A DNA stretch of 64,000 nucleotides from Bradyrhizobium roseum. Lineage in GTDB: Bacteria > Pseudomonadota > Alphaproteobacteria > Rhizobiales > Xanthobacteraceae. The position numbers were made by a program, and so were the translations under genes. The stretch is from positions 3,782,001-3,846,000 of the forward strand of contig NZ_CP129212.1 of assembly GCF_030413175.1 (NCBI RefSeq). Reading direction: 5' to 3'. Positions 1 through 9,512 of this stretch are shown here, in pieces; the first letter of the stretch is position 1; each line of letters opens with the position of its first letter. Below the pieces are notes generated by a model that was not told the DNA's origin, did no database searches, and was given only the letters and a program-made list of their open reading frames with translations.

Positions 1-710
1 GGCTGCGCCGCGTATTCCCGCCAGCCCTTCGCGCGCAATGCGCAGGCGGGACACTCGCCGCAACCATAACCCCATTCATGCTGCGCGCCGCGCTCGCCGA
101 GGTAACAGGTGTGGGAGTGCTCGCGGATCAGGTCGACCAGCCCTGCCCCGCCCAGATCATGCGCCAGCTTCCAGGTGGAGGCCTTGTCGAGCCACATCAG
201 CGGCGTGTGCAATTCAAAGTTTTTCGCCATGCCGAGATTGAGCGCGGACTGCAGCGCCTGGATGGTTTCGTCGCGGCAATCCGGATAGCCGGAATAGTCG
301 GTCTCGCACATGCCGCCGATGATGTGGCGGATACCGCGCCGGTACGCCAGCGCTGCCGCAAACGTGAGGAACACCAAGTTGCGGCCGGGTACGAACGTAT
401 TGGGCAGGCCGTCCGCACCCATTTCGATGGCGACGTCGCGGGTCAGCGCGGTGTCGGAAATCTCCGCCAGTGTCGGGATTTCCAGCGTATGGCTGTCGCC
501 GAGTCTTGCCGCCCAATCCGGCCGCAGCGATCGGATGCCCGACAATAGCCGGTCGCGGCATTCAAGCTCGATGGCGTGACGCTGGCCGTAGCTGAAGCCG
601 AGCATTTCGACCCGCGCAAAGCGCTGCAGCGCCCAGGCGAGACAGGTGGTGGAATCCTGCCCGCCGGAAAACAGCACCAGCGCCGTCTCGGAGGATGAGT
701 GGTCGTTCAT
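1..710 (-). CDS. queC: 7-cyano-7-deazaguanine synthase QueC, 3' end cut by window edge
   Basis: QueC converts 7-carboxy-7-deazaguanine to preQ0 with ATP and ammonia, in the cytosolic queuosine pathway. The leftward frame opens at an ATG (complement of 708-710) and stays open to base 1, giving about 236 residues, near the full family length of 230-240. Near the N-terminus is the PP-loop SGGQDSTT that binds ATP. Near the visible end are the zinc cysteines, one in HTCYLGERG and three in CGECPAC. Both ends of the family signature are present, so the identification is firm; only the last few codons and the stop are missing. mazG is divergent, 128 bp away. Confidence 0.93.
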   Translation of the reverse strand, partial: MNDHSSSETALVLFSGGQDSTTCLAWALQRFARVEMLGFSYGQRHAIELECRDRLLSGIRSLRPDWAARLGDSHTLEIPTLAEISDTALTRDVAIEMGADGLPNTFVPGRNLVFLTFAAALAYRRGIRHIIGGMCETDYSGYPDCRDETIQALQSALNLGMAKNFELHTPLMWLDKASTWKLAHDLGGAGLVDLIREHSHTCYLGERGAQHEWGYGCGECPACALRAKGWREYAAQ

Positions 711-838
711 GACAGGCCATTAGCATTCCCGCGTCTTGCGGCCAACCGGTGGAAATTGCCGGATTCTGCCCCGTTCCGCTGGGATCGCCGCGCCGCTTGC
801 GGCATAAAGCGCGTGTCCTTCCCGGCAACGGAATTCCC

Positions 839-1678
839 ATGACCCCTTCCCGCGACATTTCACGGCTGCTCGAAATCATGGCGGCGCTGCGCACGCCCGT
901 CACCGGCTGCCCATGGGACCTCGAGCAGAATTTTGCGACGATCGTGCCCTACACGATCGAGGAGGCCTATGAGGTGGCCGACGCGATCTCGCGTGGCGAT
1001 CTTGATGATCTGCGCGAGGAACTCGGCGACCTGCTGCTGCAGGTCGTCTATCACGCCCGCATGGCGGAAGAACAAAACGCCTTTGCGTTCGGCGACGTGG
1101 TCGAGGCGATCACGACGAAGATGATCCGCCGCCACCCGCATGTGTTCGCCGACAAGGACGGCCATATCGCTCCCGCCGGCGTCAAGAGCGCCTGGGAACG
1201 CATCAAGGCCGAGGAAAAGGCCGAGCGCGCTGCACGGCGACCGTCGGAAGGAACCGCGCACAAATCGCTGCTGTCTGGGATCAAGGCCGGCCAGCCGGCA
1301 CTGACGCGGGCGATGGAATTGCAGCGCAAGGCCTCCGCCGTTGGTTTCGACTGGAACGATCCCCGCGCGGTGCTGGCTAAAATTCGCGAAGAGGCCGACG
1401 AGATCGAAGCGGCGCTGGAGGGCGGCAGTGCGGACGAACTCGCCGAGGAGACCGGCGATCTCCTGTTCGCGCTGGTCAACCTCGCTCGCCATGTCGGCGC
1501 CGATCCGGAAAGCGCGCTGCGCAGTACCAACGCCAAGTTTGAACGGCGTTTTGCTTTTATCGAGCGCGCGCTAGAGGCGGGGGGCCGGACACTGGAACAG
1601 GCATCACTAGACGAGATGGACGGGCTGTGGAATGCGGCGAAGGATGAGGAGAAGCCGGTGTCAGAGCGACGCAAGTAA
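839..1678 (+). CDS. mazG: Nucleoside triphosphate pyrophosphohydrolase MazG
   Basis: MazG hydrolyses (d)NTPs to monophosphate and pyrophosphate, clearing aberrant nucleotides. The protein has 279 residues and the two tandem MazG domains of the full-length family. Domain 1 has EEAYE at about 41-45 and EELGD at 60-64. Domain 2 has EEADE at about 184-188 and EETGD at 203-207. These are the acidic Mg2+-binding EExxE...ExxD motifs. I chose the ATG at 839 over an in-frame ATG at 749 because the family's conserved N-terminus (RLLEIMAALR, CPWDLEQ) begins just after it and the upstream 30 residues look non-coding. It stands alone between divergent queC and the convergent SUKH gene. Confidence 0.93.
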   Translation: MTPSRDISRLLEIMAALRTPVTGCPWDLEQNFATIVPYTIEEAYEVADAISRGDLDDLREELGDLLLQVVYHARMAEEQNAFAFGDVVEAITTKMIRRHPHVFADKDGHIAPAGVKSAWERIKAEEKAERAARRPSEGTAHKSLLSGIKAGQPALTRAMELQRKASAVGFDWNDPRAVLAKIREEADEIEAALEGGSADELAEETGDLLFALVNLARHVGADPESALRSTNAKFERRFAFIERALEAGGRTLEQASLDEMDGLWNAAKDEEKPVSERRK

Positions 1679-1732
1679 GCGCACCGCTAATTTAGTGTGA
1701 ATGTCTCTTGAGATGAGTTTGAACGGCTAACT

Positions 1733-2188
1733 TTACTCTTGCTCGGCTGCAATCAGAAGGCGGAGCCATTCTGCGAACGAGTTGGCGATAAATGCCGGGG
1801 TCTGATCCGGACCCAACTCATGGTTCCAGAAGACGATGCGATGCTCATCGTCAACAACATCCCGGGCATCGAGACAGTGTTGGTTTCCAAAGCCATCATT
1901 GTAGAAGGTGACGAGATGTCGCGGCAGCGGCGGAGACATTTCGGTACGCTCGCTCAGCGTCATTTCTTTCAGCTGCCGCCACGACTCGATTCTTGCGCCA
2001 AGGCCATAGATATCGTTCGAGCCAACGCTGAGCCAACCATACGTTTGAAGGTAATCGAAAAAACCTCCAACGAAACGAACGCCTAGTTCGCGCTCGCAAT
2101 CGGCTATCTCTCCAACCATCGCCCCTGGACCGTGCTCAATGTCACCTTGGAAGTCCTGTAATATTGGGCGGATCACATCTGAAGACAT
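1733..2188 (-). CDS. SMI1/KNR4 (SUKH) family protein
   Basis: A 151-residue cytosolic protein with the SUKH fold pattern: an acidic ELGVRF helix at about 33-38, YLQTYGWL at about 46-53, the I-Y-G-L signature, a W-x-H near 121, and a closing FAEWL helix. SUKH proteins are best known as immunity proteins of contact-dependent or polymorphic toxins, though some are regulatory. No toxin gene lies beside this copy; neighbours are mazG and hflX. Base composition is visibly poorer in G+C than the flanking genes, which suggests acquisition by transfer. The fold assignment is good; the immunity role is inference from the family. Confidence 0.78.
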   Translation of the reverse strand: MSSDVIRPILQDFQGDIEHGPGAMVGEIADCERELGVRFVGGFFDYLQTYGWLSVGSNDIYGLGARIESWRQLKEMTLSERTEMSPPLPRHLVTFYNDGFGNQHCLDARDVVDDEHRIVFWNHELGPDQTPAFIANSFAEWLRLLIAAEQE

Positions 2189-2218
2189 GGCTCAGTTCCA
2201 ATCCGGGGCGAGAGTGGC

Positions 2219-3598
2219 TTACGCGGAGAGGCGCGGCACCGCATCGAACCTTGACACCACGATATCGCGCTTGGTCTCGTCCACCCGCACCGTCATGTCG
2301 AAACGGCCGTCATGGAGCTCCTTGTTCAGCACTTCGGCATTGCGATGCAGCCAGCTGATGCCGGCGCCGTCGGCCGCGTCGATCGACAGATCGAGGGTCG
2401 TGCGCGTCGCTGCCAGCCGATCCTCGATCGCGGTCAACAGTTCGTCGACGCCCTCCCCAGATACGGCTGACACCAGGAAACATGGCCGCTCCGGCGGACG
2501 GCGCGCGGCGATGTTGCGCAGGTTTTCGCGCTCTTCGGGGTCGAAGCGGTCGATCTTGTTCCAGACTTCGAGGACGCCCGCACCGGCGTCGGGGTCGATG
2601 CCGAGCTGGCGCAGCACGGTGTCGACGTCGCGCTCCTGCGCCTCTGCGTCCTCGTGCGAGATGTCGCGGACGTGGAGGATGATGTCGGCCTCCAGCACCT
2701 CTTCCAGCGTGGCGCGAAACGCGGCGACGAGCTGTGTCGGCAGGTTGGAAATGAATCCGACGGTATCCGACAGCATCGCCTTGCCGCCATGCGGCAGGCT
2801 CAGTGCGCGCAGCGTCGGGTCCAGCGTCGCGAACAGCATGTCGGCGGCCTGCACGCCGGCGCGCGTCAGCCGGTTGAACAGCGTCGATTTGCCGGCGTTG
2901 GTATAGCCGACCAGCGCCACCACACGGTACGGCACGCGCTGGCGGCCGGCGCGGTGCAGCCGCCGCGTCGCCTGCACCTTCTTGAGTTCGTTCTCCAGCC
3001 GCGTGATGCGATCACCGATCAGGCGGCGGTCGGCCTCGATCTGGGTTTCGCCGGGACCGCCCATGAAGCCAAAGCCGCCGCGCTGACGTTCGAGATGCGT
3101 CCATGACCGCACCAGCCGGCTGCGCTGGTAGTTGAGATGCGCGAGTTCGACCTGCAGCGATCCTTCCTTGGTCTTGGCGCGGCGGCCGAAGATTTCCAGG
3201 ATCAGTCCGGTGCGGTCGAGCACCTTGGTGTTCCACGCCTTCTCGAGGTTGCGCTGCTGGATCGGCGACAGCGCGCAATCCATCACCACGAGCTCGACGT
3301 CGTGGCCCGTGATCAGGCCGGAGATTTCCTCGACCTTGCCCTTGCCGAGATAGGTCGCAGGCCTGATCTGGCTGATGGGTGCGAGCAGCGCCTCGACGAC
3401 CGTGAGGTCGATCGCGCGCGCTAAACCCGTGGCTTCTTCGAGCCGGGCTTCGGAATCGCGGGCGACATCGCTCGCTTGCGCCTCGGCGTCGCCGCGACGC
3501 ATGCGCAAATACGGGCCGATGACGATCACCCGCCCGCTTTGCTTTTCCTCCGCCGACCGCGGACGGTCGGCGTTCCCTTCACGGTTGAGGGGTTCCAA
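2219..3598 (-). CDS. hflX: GTPase HflX
   Basis: HflX is a ribosome-associated GTPase that splits stalled 70S ribosomes under stress. The 459-residue product has the HflX N-terminal domain, the linker GGPGETQIEADRRLIGDR, and a TRAFAC G domain with GYTNAGKS (G1), DTVGF (G3) and NKID (G4). The reading frame has no ATG before the conserved domain: the first possible start is TTG (complement of 3596-3598), directly after an in-frame stop, with a GAGAGTGA purine tract upstream. It lies 11 bp downstream of hfq in the same direction, the conserved hfq-hflX arrangement, so translation is probably coupled to that mRNA. Exact start is the only doubt. Confidence 0.94.
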   Translation of the reverse strand: MEPLNREGNADRPRSAEEKQSGRVIVIGPYLRMRRGDAEAQASDVARDSEARLEEATGLARAIDLTVVEALLAPISQIRPATYLGKGKVEEISGLITGHDVELVVMDCALSPIQQRNLEKAWNTKVLDRTGLILEIFGRRAKTKEGSLQVELAHLNYQRSRLVRSWTHLERQRGGFGFMGGPGETQIEADRRLIGDRITRLENELKKVQATRRLHRAGRQRVPYRVVALVGYTNAGKSTLFNRLTRAGVQAADMLFATLDPTLRALSLPHGGKAMLSDTVGFISNLPTQLVAAFRATLEEVLEADIILHVRDISHEDAEAQERDVDTVLRQLGIDPDAGAGVLEVWNKIDRFDPEERENLRNIAARRPPERPCFLVSAVSGEGVDELLTAIEDRLAATRTTLDLSIDAADGAGISWLHRNAEVLNKELHDGRFDMTVRVDETKRDIVVSRFDAVPRLSA

Positions 3599-3609
3599 TC
3601 AGTTCACTC

Positions 3610-3858
3610 TCAAGCCGGAGCATCCTCGCCGCCTTCGAACAACTGAATCGGTGCGCCAGGCATGATGGTCGAGATCGCATGCTTATAGACAAGTTGCGAA
3701 TGACCGTCGCGCCGGAGCAACAAGCAGAAGTTGTCAAACCAGGTAACAATCCCCTGCAGTTTTACTCCGTTGACCAGAAAGATCGTCAGTGGCGTTTTCG
3801 TTTTGCGAACATGATTCAGGAAGGTGTCTTGTAGGTTTTGTGCGCGGTCTGCCGCCAT
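3610..3858 (-). CDS. hfq: RNA chaperone Hfq
   Basis: Hfq forms hexameric rings that pair small RNAs with mRNAs and, in rhizobia, affects nitrogen-fixation control. The 82-residue product has both Sm motifs: Sm1 with Q-x-x-[17 protein letters not shown] and the IVTWFDNF strand, and Sm2 with the nearly invariant YKHAIST. The distal- and proximal-face residues (Q8-type glutamine, YKHA) are present. A GGGAT purine tract precedes the ATG. It is followed by hflX after 11 bp and is preceded by a gene-free stretch with a good sigma-70-like promoter. The short acidic C-terminus is typical of alphaproteobacterial Hfq. Confidence 0.97.
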   Translation of the reverse strand: MAADRAQNLQDTFLNHVRKTKTPLTIFLVNGVKLQGIVTWFDNFCLLLRRDGHSQLVYKHAISTIMPGAPIQLFEGGEDAPA

Positions 3859-4158
3859 TGTTTTTATCCCGCTTGTGTTTCTTTTTGTTTCAGCCGGCTG
3901 TTACTCTCTCACGGAGCCTGCCCCCGACTCGCCGGCTTTCCCTGAGATCCCCCTCTGGTCGGCTCGGCAAGGCGATTAGAGGGCAGGCGCGGTTTTTAGG
4001 CAAGCCGGTTCGGGCCCCGCAGCGCCAGAACCCAGTGGCAATTCTCTGTAAATGCACGGAAATAGATAAATATTCCAAAGCAATTGCATGGATCGGCTCA
4101 AAGCGTGAGCGTTTTGCTGCCGGCCAACGAAGATAAGGACTTGTGATTCATCCAATCT
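3859..4158. other. Gene-free stretch between ntrX and hfq
   Basis: No convincing coding sequence. Base composition falls to AT-rich around 4050-4085. It separates the ntrX stop from hfq and carries the likely hfq promoter at 3975-4003. The hfq leader would be about 110 nt. I see no strong hairpin followed by T-tract that would terminate ntrYX transcription. Confidence 0.6.
3975..4003 (-). promoter_or_regulatory. Candidate sigma-70 promoter of hfq-hflX
   Basis: On the minus strand TTGCCT (complement of 3998-4003) is followed after exactly 17 bp by TCTAAT (complement of 3975-3980), a good match to a housekeeping -35/-10 pair. It points at hfq, whose start is about 117 bp further on. No experimental evidence; matches of this quality can occur by chance. 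Confidence 0.4.
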
Positions 4159-5529
4159 TCAACCGACCCCAAGTGCCTTGAGCTTGCGGTGCAGCGCCGA
4201 ACGCTCCATCCCGACGAATTCGGCGGTGCGCGAAATGTTGCCCGAGAACCGGCTGATCTGGGCGATCAGGTAGTCCCGCTCGAACACTTCGCGCGCCTCC
4301 CGCAGCGGCAGCCCCATGATGTGCTCGCCATTGTTGCTGGTCGGCATTGCCGGTACCATGGAACCGACGTCCTGCGGCAGCATGTCGGCGGTGATGATCG
4401 CTTCCGGACCGCCGCCCGCCAAAATCATCACGCGCTCGACATTGTTGCGGAGCTGGCGGACGTTGCCGGGCCATACGTGAGACTGCAGCACCGCCATCGC
4501 ATCCTGGCCGATCTGGCGCTTCGGCAGGCCGGTCGCCGCCGATATCTGGTCCATGAAATAGTCGATCAGTTCGGGGATATCCTCGCGGCGCTCCGACAGC
4601 GGCGGGACGCGGATCGGCACCACCGAGAGCCGGTGGTAGAGATCCTCGCGAAAACGGCCTTCGGCGATCTCCTCCTCCAGGTTACGCGCCGTCGAGGAGA
4701 TGATGCGGACATCGACGTGGATCTTGGCGGTGCCGCCCGAGCGCTGAAAGGTCTGATCGACCAGCACGCGCAGAATCTTGTTCTGGGTCTCGCGCGGCAT
4801 GTCGGCGATCTCGTCGATGAACAGCGTGCCGCCATGGGCCTCTTCCAGCGCGCCCGGCTTGCGGGCCTGCTCGCCGTTCGACTGCTCGATGCCGAACAGC
4901 TCGACCTCCATCCGCTCCGGCGTGATAGCCGCCGCGTTGATGACGACGAACGGCCCCTCCGCGCGGCCTGACGCATTGTGCAGGGTGCGCGCGGCGAGTT
5001 CCTTGCCCGCGCCGGAGGGACCGACGATCAGGATGCGGCTGTTGGCCTTGGCTGCCCGGTCGATGGTCTGGCGCAACTGATTCATGCAGGCGGAGCGGCC
5101 AGTGAGAACGCTCGCGGTGGGCGCCAGTTGCTTGAGTTCCTTGACTTCGCGCTTGAGGCGCGAGGTTTCCAGCGCCCGCGTCGCCACCAGGATCAGGCGA
5201 TCGGACTTGAACGGCTTTTCGATGAAGTCGTAGGCGCCGCGCTTGATCGCGGCGACCGCAGTCTCGATGTTGCCGTGGCCGGAGATCATCACGACGGGAA
5301 CCTCGGCGTGCTCCTTCTTGATCTGCTCGAGCAATTGCAGGCCGTCGAGCTTGGAGCCCTGCAGCCAGATATCCAGAAACACCAGATGCGGGCGGCGGCT
5401 GGAAATCTCAGCCAGCGCCGAATCGCTGTCGCGCGCGGTCCGCGTGCTGAAGCCTTCGTCGTCCAGGATGCCCGCAACGAGGTCGCGAATATCGGCCTCG
5501 TCATCGACAATCAGAATGTCACTGGCCAT
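4159..5529 (-). CDS. ntrX: Response regulator NtrX
   Basis: Partner of NtrY; an NtrC-family regulator tied to nitrogen, redox and envelope functions in alphaproteobacteria. Of 456 residues, 1-120 form a receiver with Asp53 as phosphoacceptor. The AAA+ domain has Walker A VGPSGAGKE at about 169-177 and Walker B GGTLFIDE at 233-240. A Fis-type helix-turn-helix closes the protein (FSGNISRTAEFVGMERSAL). The sigma-54 contact loop GAFTGA is absent: after ELFG (210-213) the sequence runs IEQSNGEQARKPGALEEA. That is a known feature of alphaproteobacterial NtrX, which implies action with sigma-70 promoters. It lies 17 bp after ntrY in the same operon. Confidence 0.95.
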   Translation of the reverse strand: MASDILIVDDEADIRDLVAGILDDEGFSTRTARDSDSALAEISSRRPHLVFLDIWLQGSKLDGLQLLEQIKKEHAEVPVVMISGHGNIETAVAAIKRGAYDFIEKPFKSDRLILVATRALETSRLKREVKELKQLAPTASVLTGRSACMNQLRQTIDRAAKANSRILIVGPSGAGKELAARTLHNASGRAEGPFVVINAAAITPERMEVELFGIEQSNGEQARKPGALEEAHGGTLFIDEIADMPRETQNKILRVLVDQTFQRSGGTAKIHVDVRIISSTARNLEEEIAEGRFREDLYHRLSVVPIRVPPLSERREDIPELIDYFMDQISAATGLPKRQIGQDAMAVLQSHVWPGNVRQLRNNVERVMILAGGGPEAIITADMLPQDVGSMVPAMPTSNNGEHIMGLPLREAREVFERDYLIAQISRFSGNISRTAEFVGMERSALHRKLKALGVG

Positions 5530-5546
5530 GGGTTACACCTGTCTTG

Positions 5547-7895
5547 TCAGCTGCCTGTCGCGGCTTCGGTTTTTGCTCGGTCATTGGTCGCGGCCGCAGC
5601 CTCACTGGTTTCGCCTGACGGCGGTTTTGTTTCGTTTGGATGCGGCTTTTCGTCCGCGCCCGGCTTCACTTCTGCCTTCGGCGCATGACCCGACACGGCG
5701 AATCGCAGCCGCATCCACGCGCCGCGCTGCCCTGGCCGGAAATCCGATGCGTCCTTCAGTTCAATCCGCCCGCCATGGTCTTCCAGCACGCGGCCGACGA
5801 TGGCGAGTCCGAGGCCGGTGCCCTTCTGGCGCGTGGTCACATAAGGCTCCAGAAGCCGCGCACGGCTGGTTTTGGGCAGACCGATGCCGTTGTCGACCAC
5901 GTCGATCAGGATGTCGTCGTTTTCGCGCGTGGCGACCACGTCGATGCGGCCCCTGCCGAGCTCCTCCGGCGGCACCTGCTCGATCGCCTCGGTCGCGTTC
6001 TTGATGATGTTGGTGAGCGCCTGCGAAATCAGCCGGCGGTCGAACTGCGCCCGCATCGGGTCCTGCTTAATGTCCGCCTCGATATCGAGGTCGGGGTGTC
6101 CGACCTTCATCAGGAACACCGCCTGGCGCACGGTATCTGCGACATCCTCGCCTTCCATGACCGGCTTTGGCATCCGTGCGAAACGCGAGAATTCATCAAC
6201 CATCCGCCTGATGTCGTCGACCTGCCGTACGATGGTGTCGGTGCACTGTTCGAAGATGCCCTTGTCTTCGATGATGACCTTGCCGAATTTGCGGCGGATT
6301 CGTTCGGCCGAGAGCTGGATCGGCGTCAGCGGGTTCTTGATTTCATGGGCGATGCGGCGCGCGACGTCGCCCCATGCCGATGTCCGCTGCGCCGAGACGA
6401 GCTCCGTGATGTCGTCGAGTGTGATGATGTAGCTGTCGCGCGACTGGCTGGTCTGCTCGGCACTGACGCGGACCGACAGATTGCGCTCGTGGCCGTCGCG
6501 CATGATCGTGATCTGGCCCTGCACCAGCCGCTGCGTGCCCTCGCGCGCGGTCTTCATCATGTCGTCGAGTTCGGGCAGCACGTCCGACAGCGGATGATCC
6601 AGCGTCTCCGACTCGGCGTGGCCGATCAGCTTCTCCGCGGAGCGGTTCAAAATGCCGACGCTGCCGGATGCGTCGACGCCGATGATGCCGGCGCTGGCCG
6701 AAGACAGCACCGCCTCGATGAATCGCCGCCGGCTGTCGATCAAGTCCGAGGCGCTGACCAGCTCGTCACGCTGGGTGCGCAACTCGGCCGTCATCTTATT
6801 GAAGGTTTCGCCGAGCTGCGCGAGGTCGCCCTCCGACTTGTGCACCGGCACCTGGACGTGCAGATCGCCGGTCGAAACGATGTTGGCCGCGCTCATCAGG
6901 TTGCGGATCGGCGACACCAGCCAGTTGGCAAAATTCAAGCCGATCAGCACCGAAGCCATCAGGATGGTCAACGCGATCACCGCAAACATCAATGCGAAGG
7001 CGACCTGAATGCCGAGCCGGCGCGATTCGATCTGGGCGTATTCGGCGACACTGGCCTGGGTCTGCTTCAACTGGCTGACGACGCGGGGGTCGAGGAGACG
7101 GGCAACGTAGAGGAACGTATCCGTGAAGCCGCGCAGGCGAATGATCGCCGCGACGTAGTTCTCCTCCGGAAAGACCGCGATCTCCGGTTTGCTTTCGTCG
7201 ATGTTGTTGAGGAAATCCTGCGGCGGCGTCGAGAATTGCTGCTTGATACCGGTTTGTGCCGTCACCAGGATGTTGCGATCCTTGTCGATCAGCATGGCGC
7301 CCGGCAAATTGCGGGCAGTCGCGTTGTTGGTCAGCAATTCGAAAAACGACTGCCGGTCCTGGTCAAAAAGCGGCCTCGCGTTGGACAGGTCATTGGCCAT
7401 CCCGAGAATGTCGCCATTGATCAGATAGGCGTGCTCATTGACGTAAGCGTGGGCGATGTTCAGCGAGTTCTCAATCGCGGCGCGCGTCGGCCCGGAAAAC
7501 AGCCTGTCGAGGCCGCGGTCGAGGGTGATGTTGGCGACGATGGCGACCACCACCGCCGGAAGCACGGCGATGATGGAGAAAAGAGCGACGATCTGGACGT
7601 GCAACCTGGCCGCAGCCCGCCCGCGCCGCCGTGCCTGGATCACCTGCCAGACTTCCCGGGCGATGATGGCGACCAGCAGCAGGATCGTCGCCGCGTTGGT
7701 CAGCAGGAACGAATAAACGATCTGCCGGGTCGGCTCGATCGGCGTCAGACCGCTCAACACAACGAAGGTCAAAAATGCCGACAGCAGCGCCGTCGCGACC
7801 GCAAGCGGCGCCACCCACTTCCGCAGGACTCCCCCTCCGGATTCGGCATGCGATGGATCGAACGATGGTGCCGAGGTCGTCTCTGCGGTGGTCAT
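5547..7895 (-). CDS. ntrY: Membrane sensor histidine kinase NtrY
   Basis: NtrY phosphorylates NtrX. The 782-residue protein has three N-terminal membrane helices (about 30-50, 59-82, 98-123), a large periplasmic sensor region, a fourth helix near 296-320, then HAMP, PAS, HisKA and HATPase_c. The H box is [12 protein letters not shown]; the ATPase shows NIIKNATEAI (N box), DNGIGLP (G1) and GTGLGLAIV (G2). The C-terminal tail after about 745 is Ala/Glu/Lys-rich and probably disordered. It begins 165 bp after ntrC, so it may have its own promoter or be read through from ntrBC. Length and domain order are exactly those of NtrY. Confidence 0.95.
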   Translation of the reverse strand: MTTAETTSAPSFDPSHAESGGGVLRKWVAPLAVATALLSAFLTFVVLSGLTPIEPTRQIVYSFLLTNAATILLLVAIIAREVWQVIQARRRGRAAARLHVQIVALFSIIAVLPAVVVAIVANITLDRGLDRLFSGPTRAAIENSLNIAHAYVNEHAYLINGDILGMANDLSNARPLFDQDRQSFFELLTNNATARNLPGAMLIDKDRNILVTAQTGIKQQFSTPPQDFLNNIDESKPEIAVFPEENYVAAIIRLRGFTDTFLYVARLLDPRVVSQLKQTQASVAEYAQIESRRLGIQVAFALMFAVIALTILMASVLIGLNFANWLVSPIRNLMSAANIVSTGDLHVQVPVHKSEGDLAQLGETFNKMTAELRTQRDELVSASDLIDSRRRFIEAVLSSASAGIIGVDASGSVGILNRSAEKLIGHAESETLDHPLSDVLPELDDMMKTAREGTQRLVQGQITIMRDGHERNLSVRVSAEQTSQSRDSYIITLDDITELVSAQRTSAWGDVARRIAHEIKNPLTPIQLSAERIRRKFGKVIIEDKGIFEQCTDTIVRQVDDIRRMVDEFSRFARMPKPVMEGEDVADTVRQAVFLMKVGHPDLDIEADIKQDPMRAQFDRRLISQALTNIIKNATEAIEQVPPEELGRGRIDVVATRENDDILIDVVDNGIGLPKTSRARLLEPYVTTRQKGTGLGLAIVGRVLEDHGGRIELKDASDFRPGQRGAWMRLRFAVSGHAPKAEVKPGADEKPHPNETKPPSGETSEAAAATNDRAKTEAATGS

Positions 7896-8060
7896 TCCGA
7901 CAATCGGTAATGTGAAAGTGCTTGGGTTCGCGGTTCGCGAACTGATGCATACATATCACAATGTTGCCGAATTGCGACAATTCCACGGCGCAGTCGAACA
8001 CTAAAGTGATCGATACTGCGTCGAATCAACCGCTTTTTTCACCGCATTCGAGAATCGTCC

Positions 8061-9503
8061 CTAGCCTCCGCTCCGGTAGACCTGAATGTCGAGATCCCTG
8101 ATCTTCTTCCGCAGCGTGTTACGGTTGAGACCGAGCAGGTCTGCCGCGCGGATCTGGTTGCCGCGGGTGGCCGCCAGCGCCGCGGTCAGCAGCGGTACCT
8201 CAATCTCCTTGAGGATGCGGTGGTAGAGCCCCGGCGGCGGCACGCCGTTCGGGAAGCCGGAGAAGTGCGAGGACAGGTAGGCTTCTACCGCACCGCCAAG
8301 GTTCTCCACCCCGATCGGCGCGTTGCCGCCCGAGGTAACAGCAGGCGGCGCCAGCTCGCCGTCGATGACCGAAGCCGTGATGACGTCCTGCGGGTAGAGC
8401 GCCGCCAGCCGACGCGCGAGGTTTTCGAGTTCGCGCACGTTGCCGGGCCAGCGATGCTGCTTGAGCCGTTCCAATGCCAGCGTGTCGAGCTTCTTCGGCG
8501 GCAGGCCGTCCTTTTCGGCGAGCGAGAAGAAATGCCGGATCAGATCGGGCAGATCCTCGATCCGTTCCCGCAACGGCGGCAGCCGCAGCGGCACGACGTT
8601 GAGGCGAAAGAACAGATCCTCCCGGAACAGCCCCTGCTGGATCAGGATGCGCAAATCCTTGTTGCTGGCCGCGACGATGCGGACATCGGTCTTGATCGGG
8701 GTACGCCCGCCGACGGTGGTGTATTCGCCCTGCTGCAGCACGCGCAGCAGCCGCGTCTGCGCTTCCATCGGCATGTCGCCGATTTCGTCCAGGAATAGCG
8801 TGCCGCCCTCGGCCTGCTCGAAGCGACCGGAGGCGCGGGTATTGGCGCCGGTGAACGCGCCGCGTTCATGGCCGAACAGTTCGGATTCGATCAAATCGCG
8901 CGGGATCGCCGCCATGTTGACGGCGACGAACGGACCGTTGCGGCGCTTGCCGTAATCATGCAGCGCGCGGGCGACCAATTCCTTACCGGTACCGGACTCG
9001 CCCGAGATCATGACCGTGAGGTCGGTCTGCATCAGCCGCGCCAGCACCCGGTAGATTTCCTGCATCGCCGGCGAGCGGCCGACCAGCGGGATCGAATCGA
9101 ACTCGCCCTCGTCAGGCGAGCTTGGCACCCGCTCCTTCGGCTCGGCCAGCGCCCGACCGACGATGGTGATGAGTTCCTTCAGGTCGAACGGCTTTGGCAG
9201 ATATTCATAGGCGCCGCGCTCGGAAGCCCGGATCGCCGTCATGAAGGTGTTCTGCGCACTCATCACGATGACGGGAAGGTTCGGCCGCATCTTCTTGATC
9301 CGCGGCAGCAGATCGAATGCGTTCTCGTCGGGCATCACCACGTCGGTGATGACGAGGTCGCCCTCGCCCTGGCTCACCCAGCGCCACAGCGTCGCGGCGT
9401 TGCCGGTGAGGCGCACTTCGTAGCCGGCGCGTGAAAGAGCCTGGTTGAGAACCGTGCGGATGGCGGTGTCGTCATCTGCAACGAGAATGCTACCTGCGGG
9501 CAT
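8061..9503 (-). CDS. ntrC: Nitrogen regulator NtrC (sigma-54 activator)
   Basis: Phosphorylated by NtrB, NtrC activates sigma-54 promoters such as glnA, glnK and nitrate-assimilation genes. The 480 residues contain a receiver with phosphoacceptor Asp54 (VITDVVMP), an AAA+ domain with Walker A GESGTGKE at 168-175, an intact GAFTGA loop at 215-220 and Walker B GGTLFLDE at 233-240, the [15 protein letters not shown] sensor-II region, and a Fis-type helix-turn-helix at the end ([17 protein letters not shown]). The intact GAFTGA contrasts with NtrX in the same cluster. It starts 9 bp after the ntrB stop. Confidence 0.97.
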   Translation of the reverse strand: MPAGSILVADDDTAIRTVLNQALSRAGYEVRLTGNAATLWRWVSQGEGDLVITDVVMPDENAFDLLPRIKKMRPNLPVIVMSAQNTFMTAIRASERGAYEYLPKPFDLKELITIVGRALAEPKERVPSSPDEGEFDSIPLVGRSPAMQEIYRVLARLMQTDLTVMISGESGTGKELVARALHDYGKRRNGPFVAVNMAAIPRDLIESELFGHERGAFTGANTRASGRFEQAEGGTLFLDEIGDMPMEAQTRLLRVLQQGEYTTVGGRTPIKTDVRIVAASNKDLRILIQQGLFREDLFFRLNVVPLRLPPLRERIEDLPDLIRHFFSLAEKDGLPPKKLDTLALERLKQHRWPGNVRELENLARRLAALYPQDVITASVIDGELAPPAVTSGGNAPIGVENLGGAVEAYLSSHFSGFPNGVPPPGLYHRILKEIEVPLLTAALAATRGNQIRAADLLGLNRNTLRKKIRDLDIQVYRSGG

Positions 9504-9512
9504 TGTTATTCC

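Noticed and set aside
4159..5529. Missing GAFTGA in NtrX as a frameshift or deletion
   Set aside because: The reading frame is intact on both sides and absence of the loop is a known trait of alphaproteobacterial NtrX.
5640..7910. A 756-codon open frame on the plus strand opposite ntrY
   Set aside because: Antisense shadow caused by high GC and codon bias; composition is His/Asp/Arg-rich with no known motifs, while the minus strand encodes a complete NtrY.
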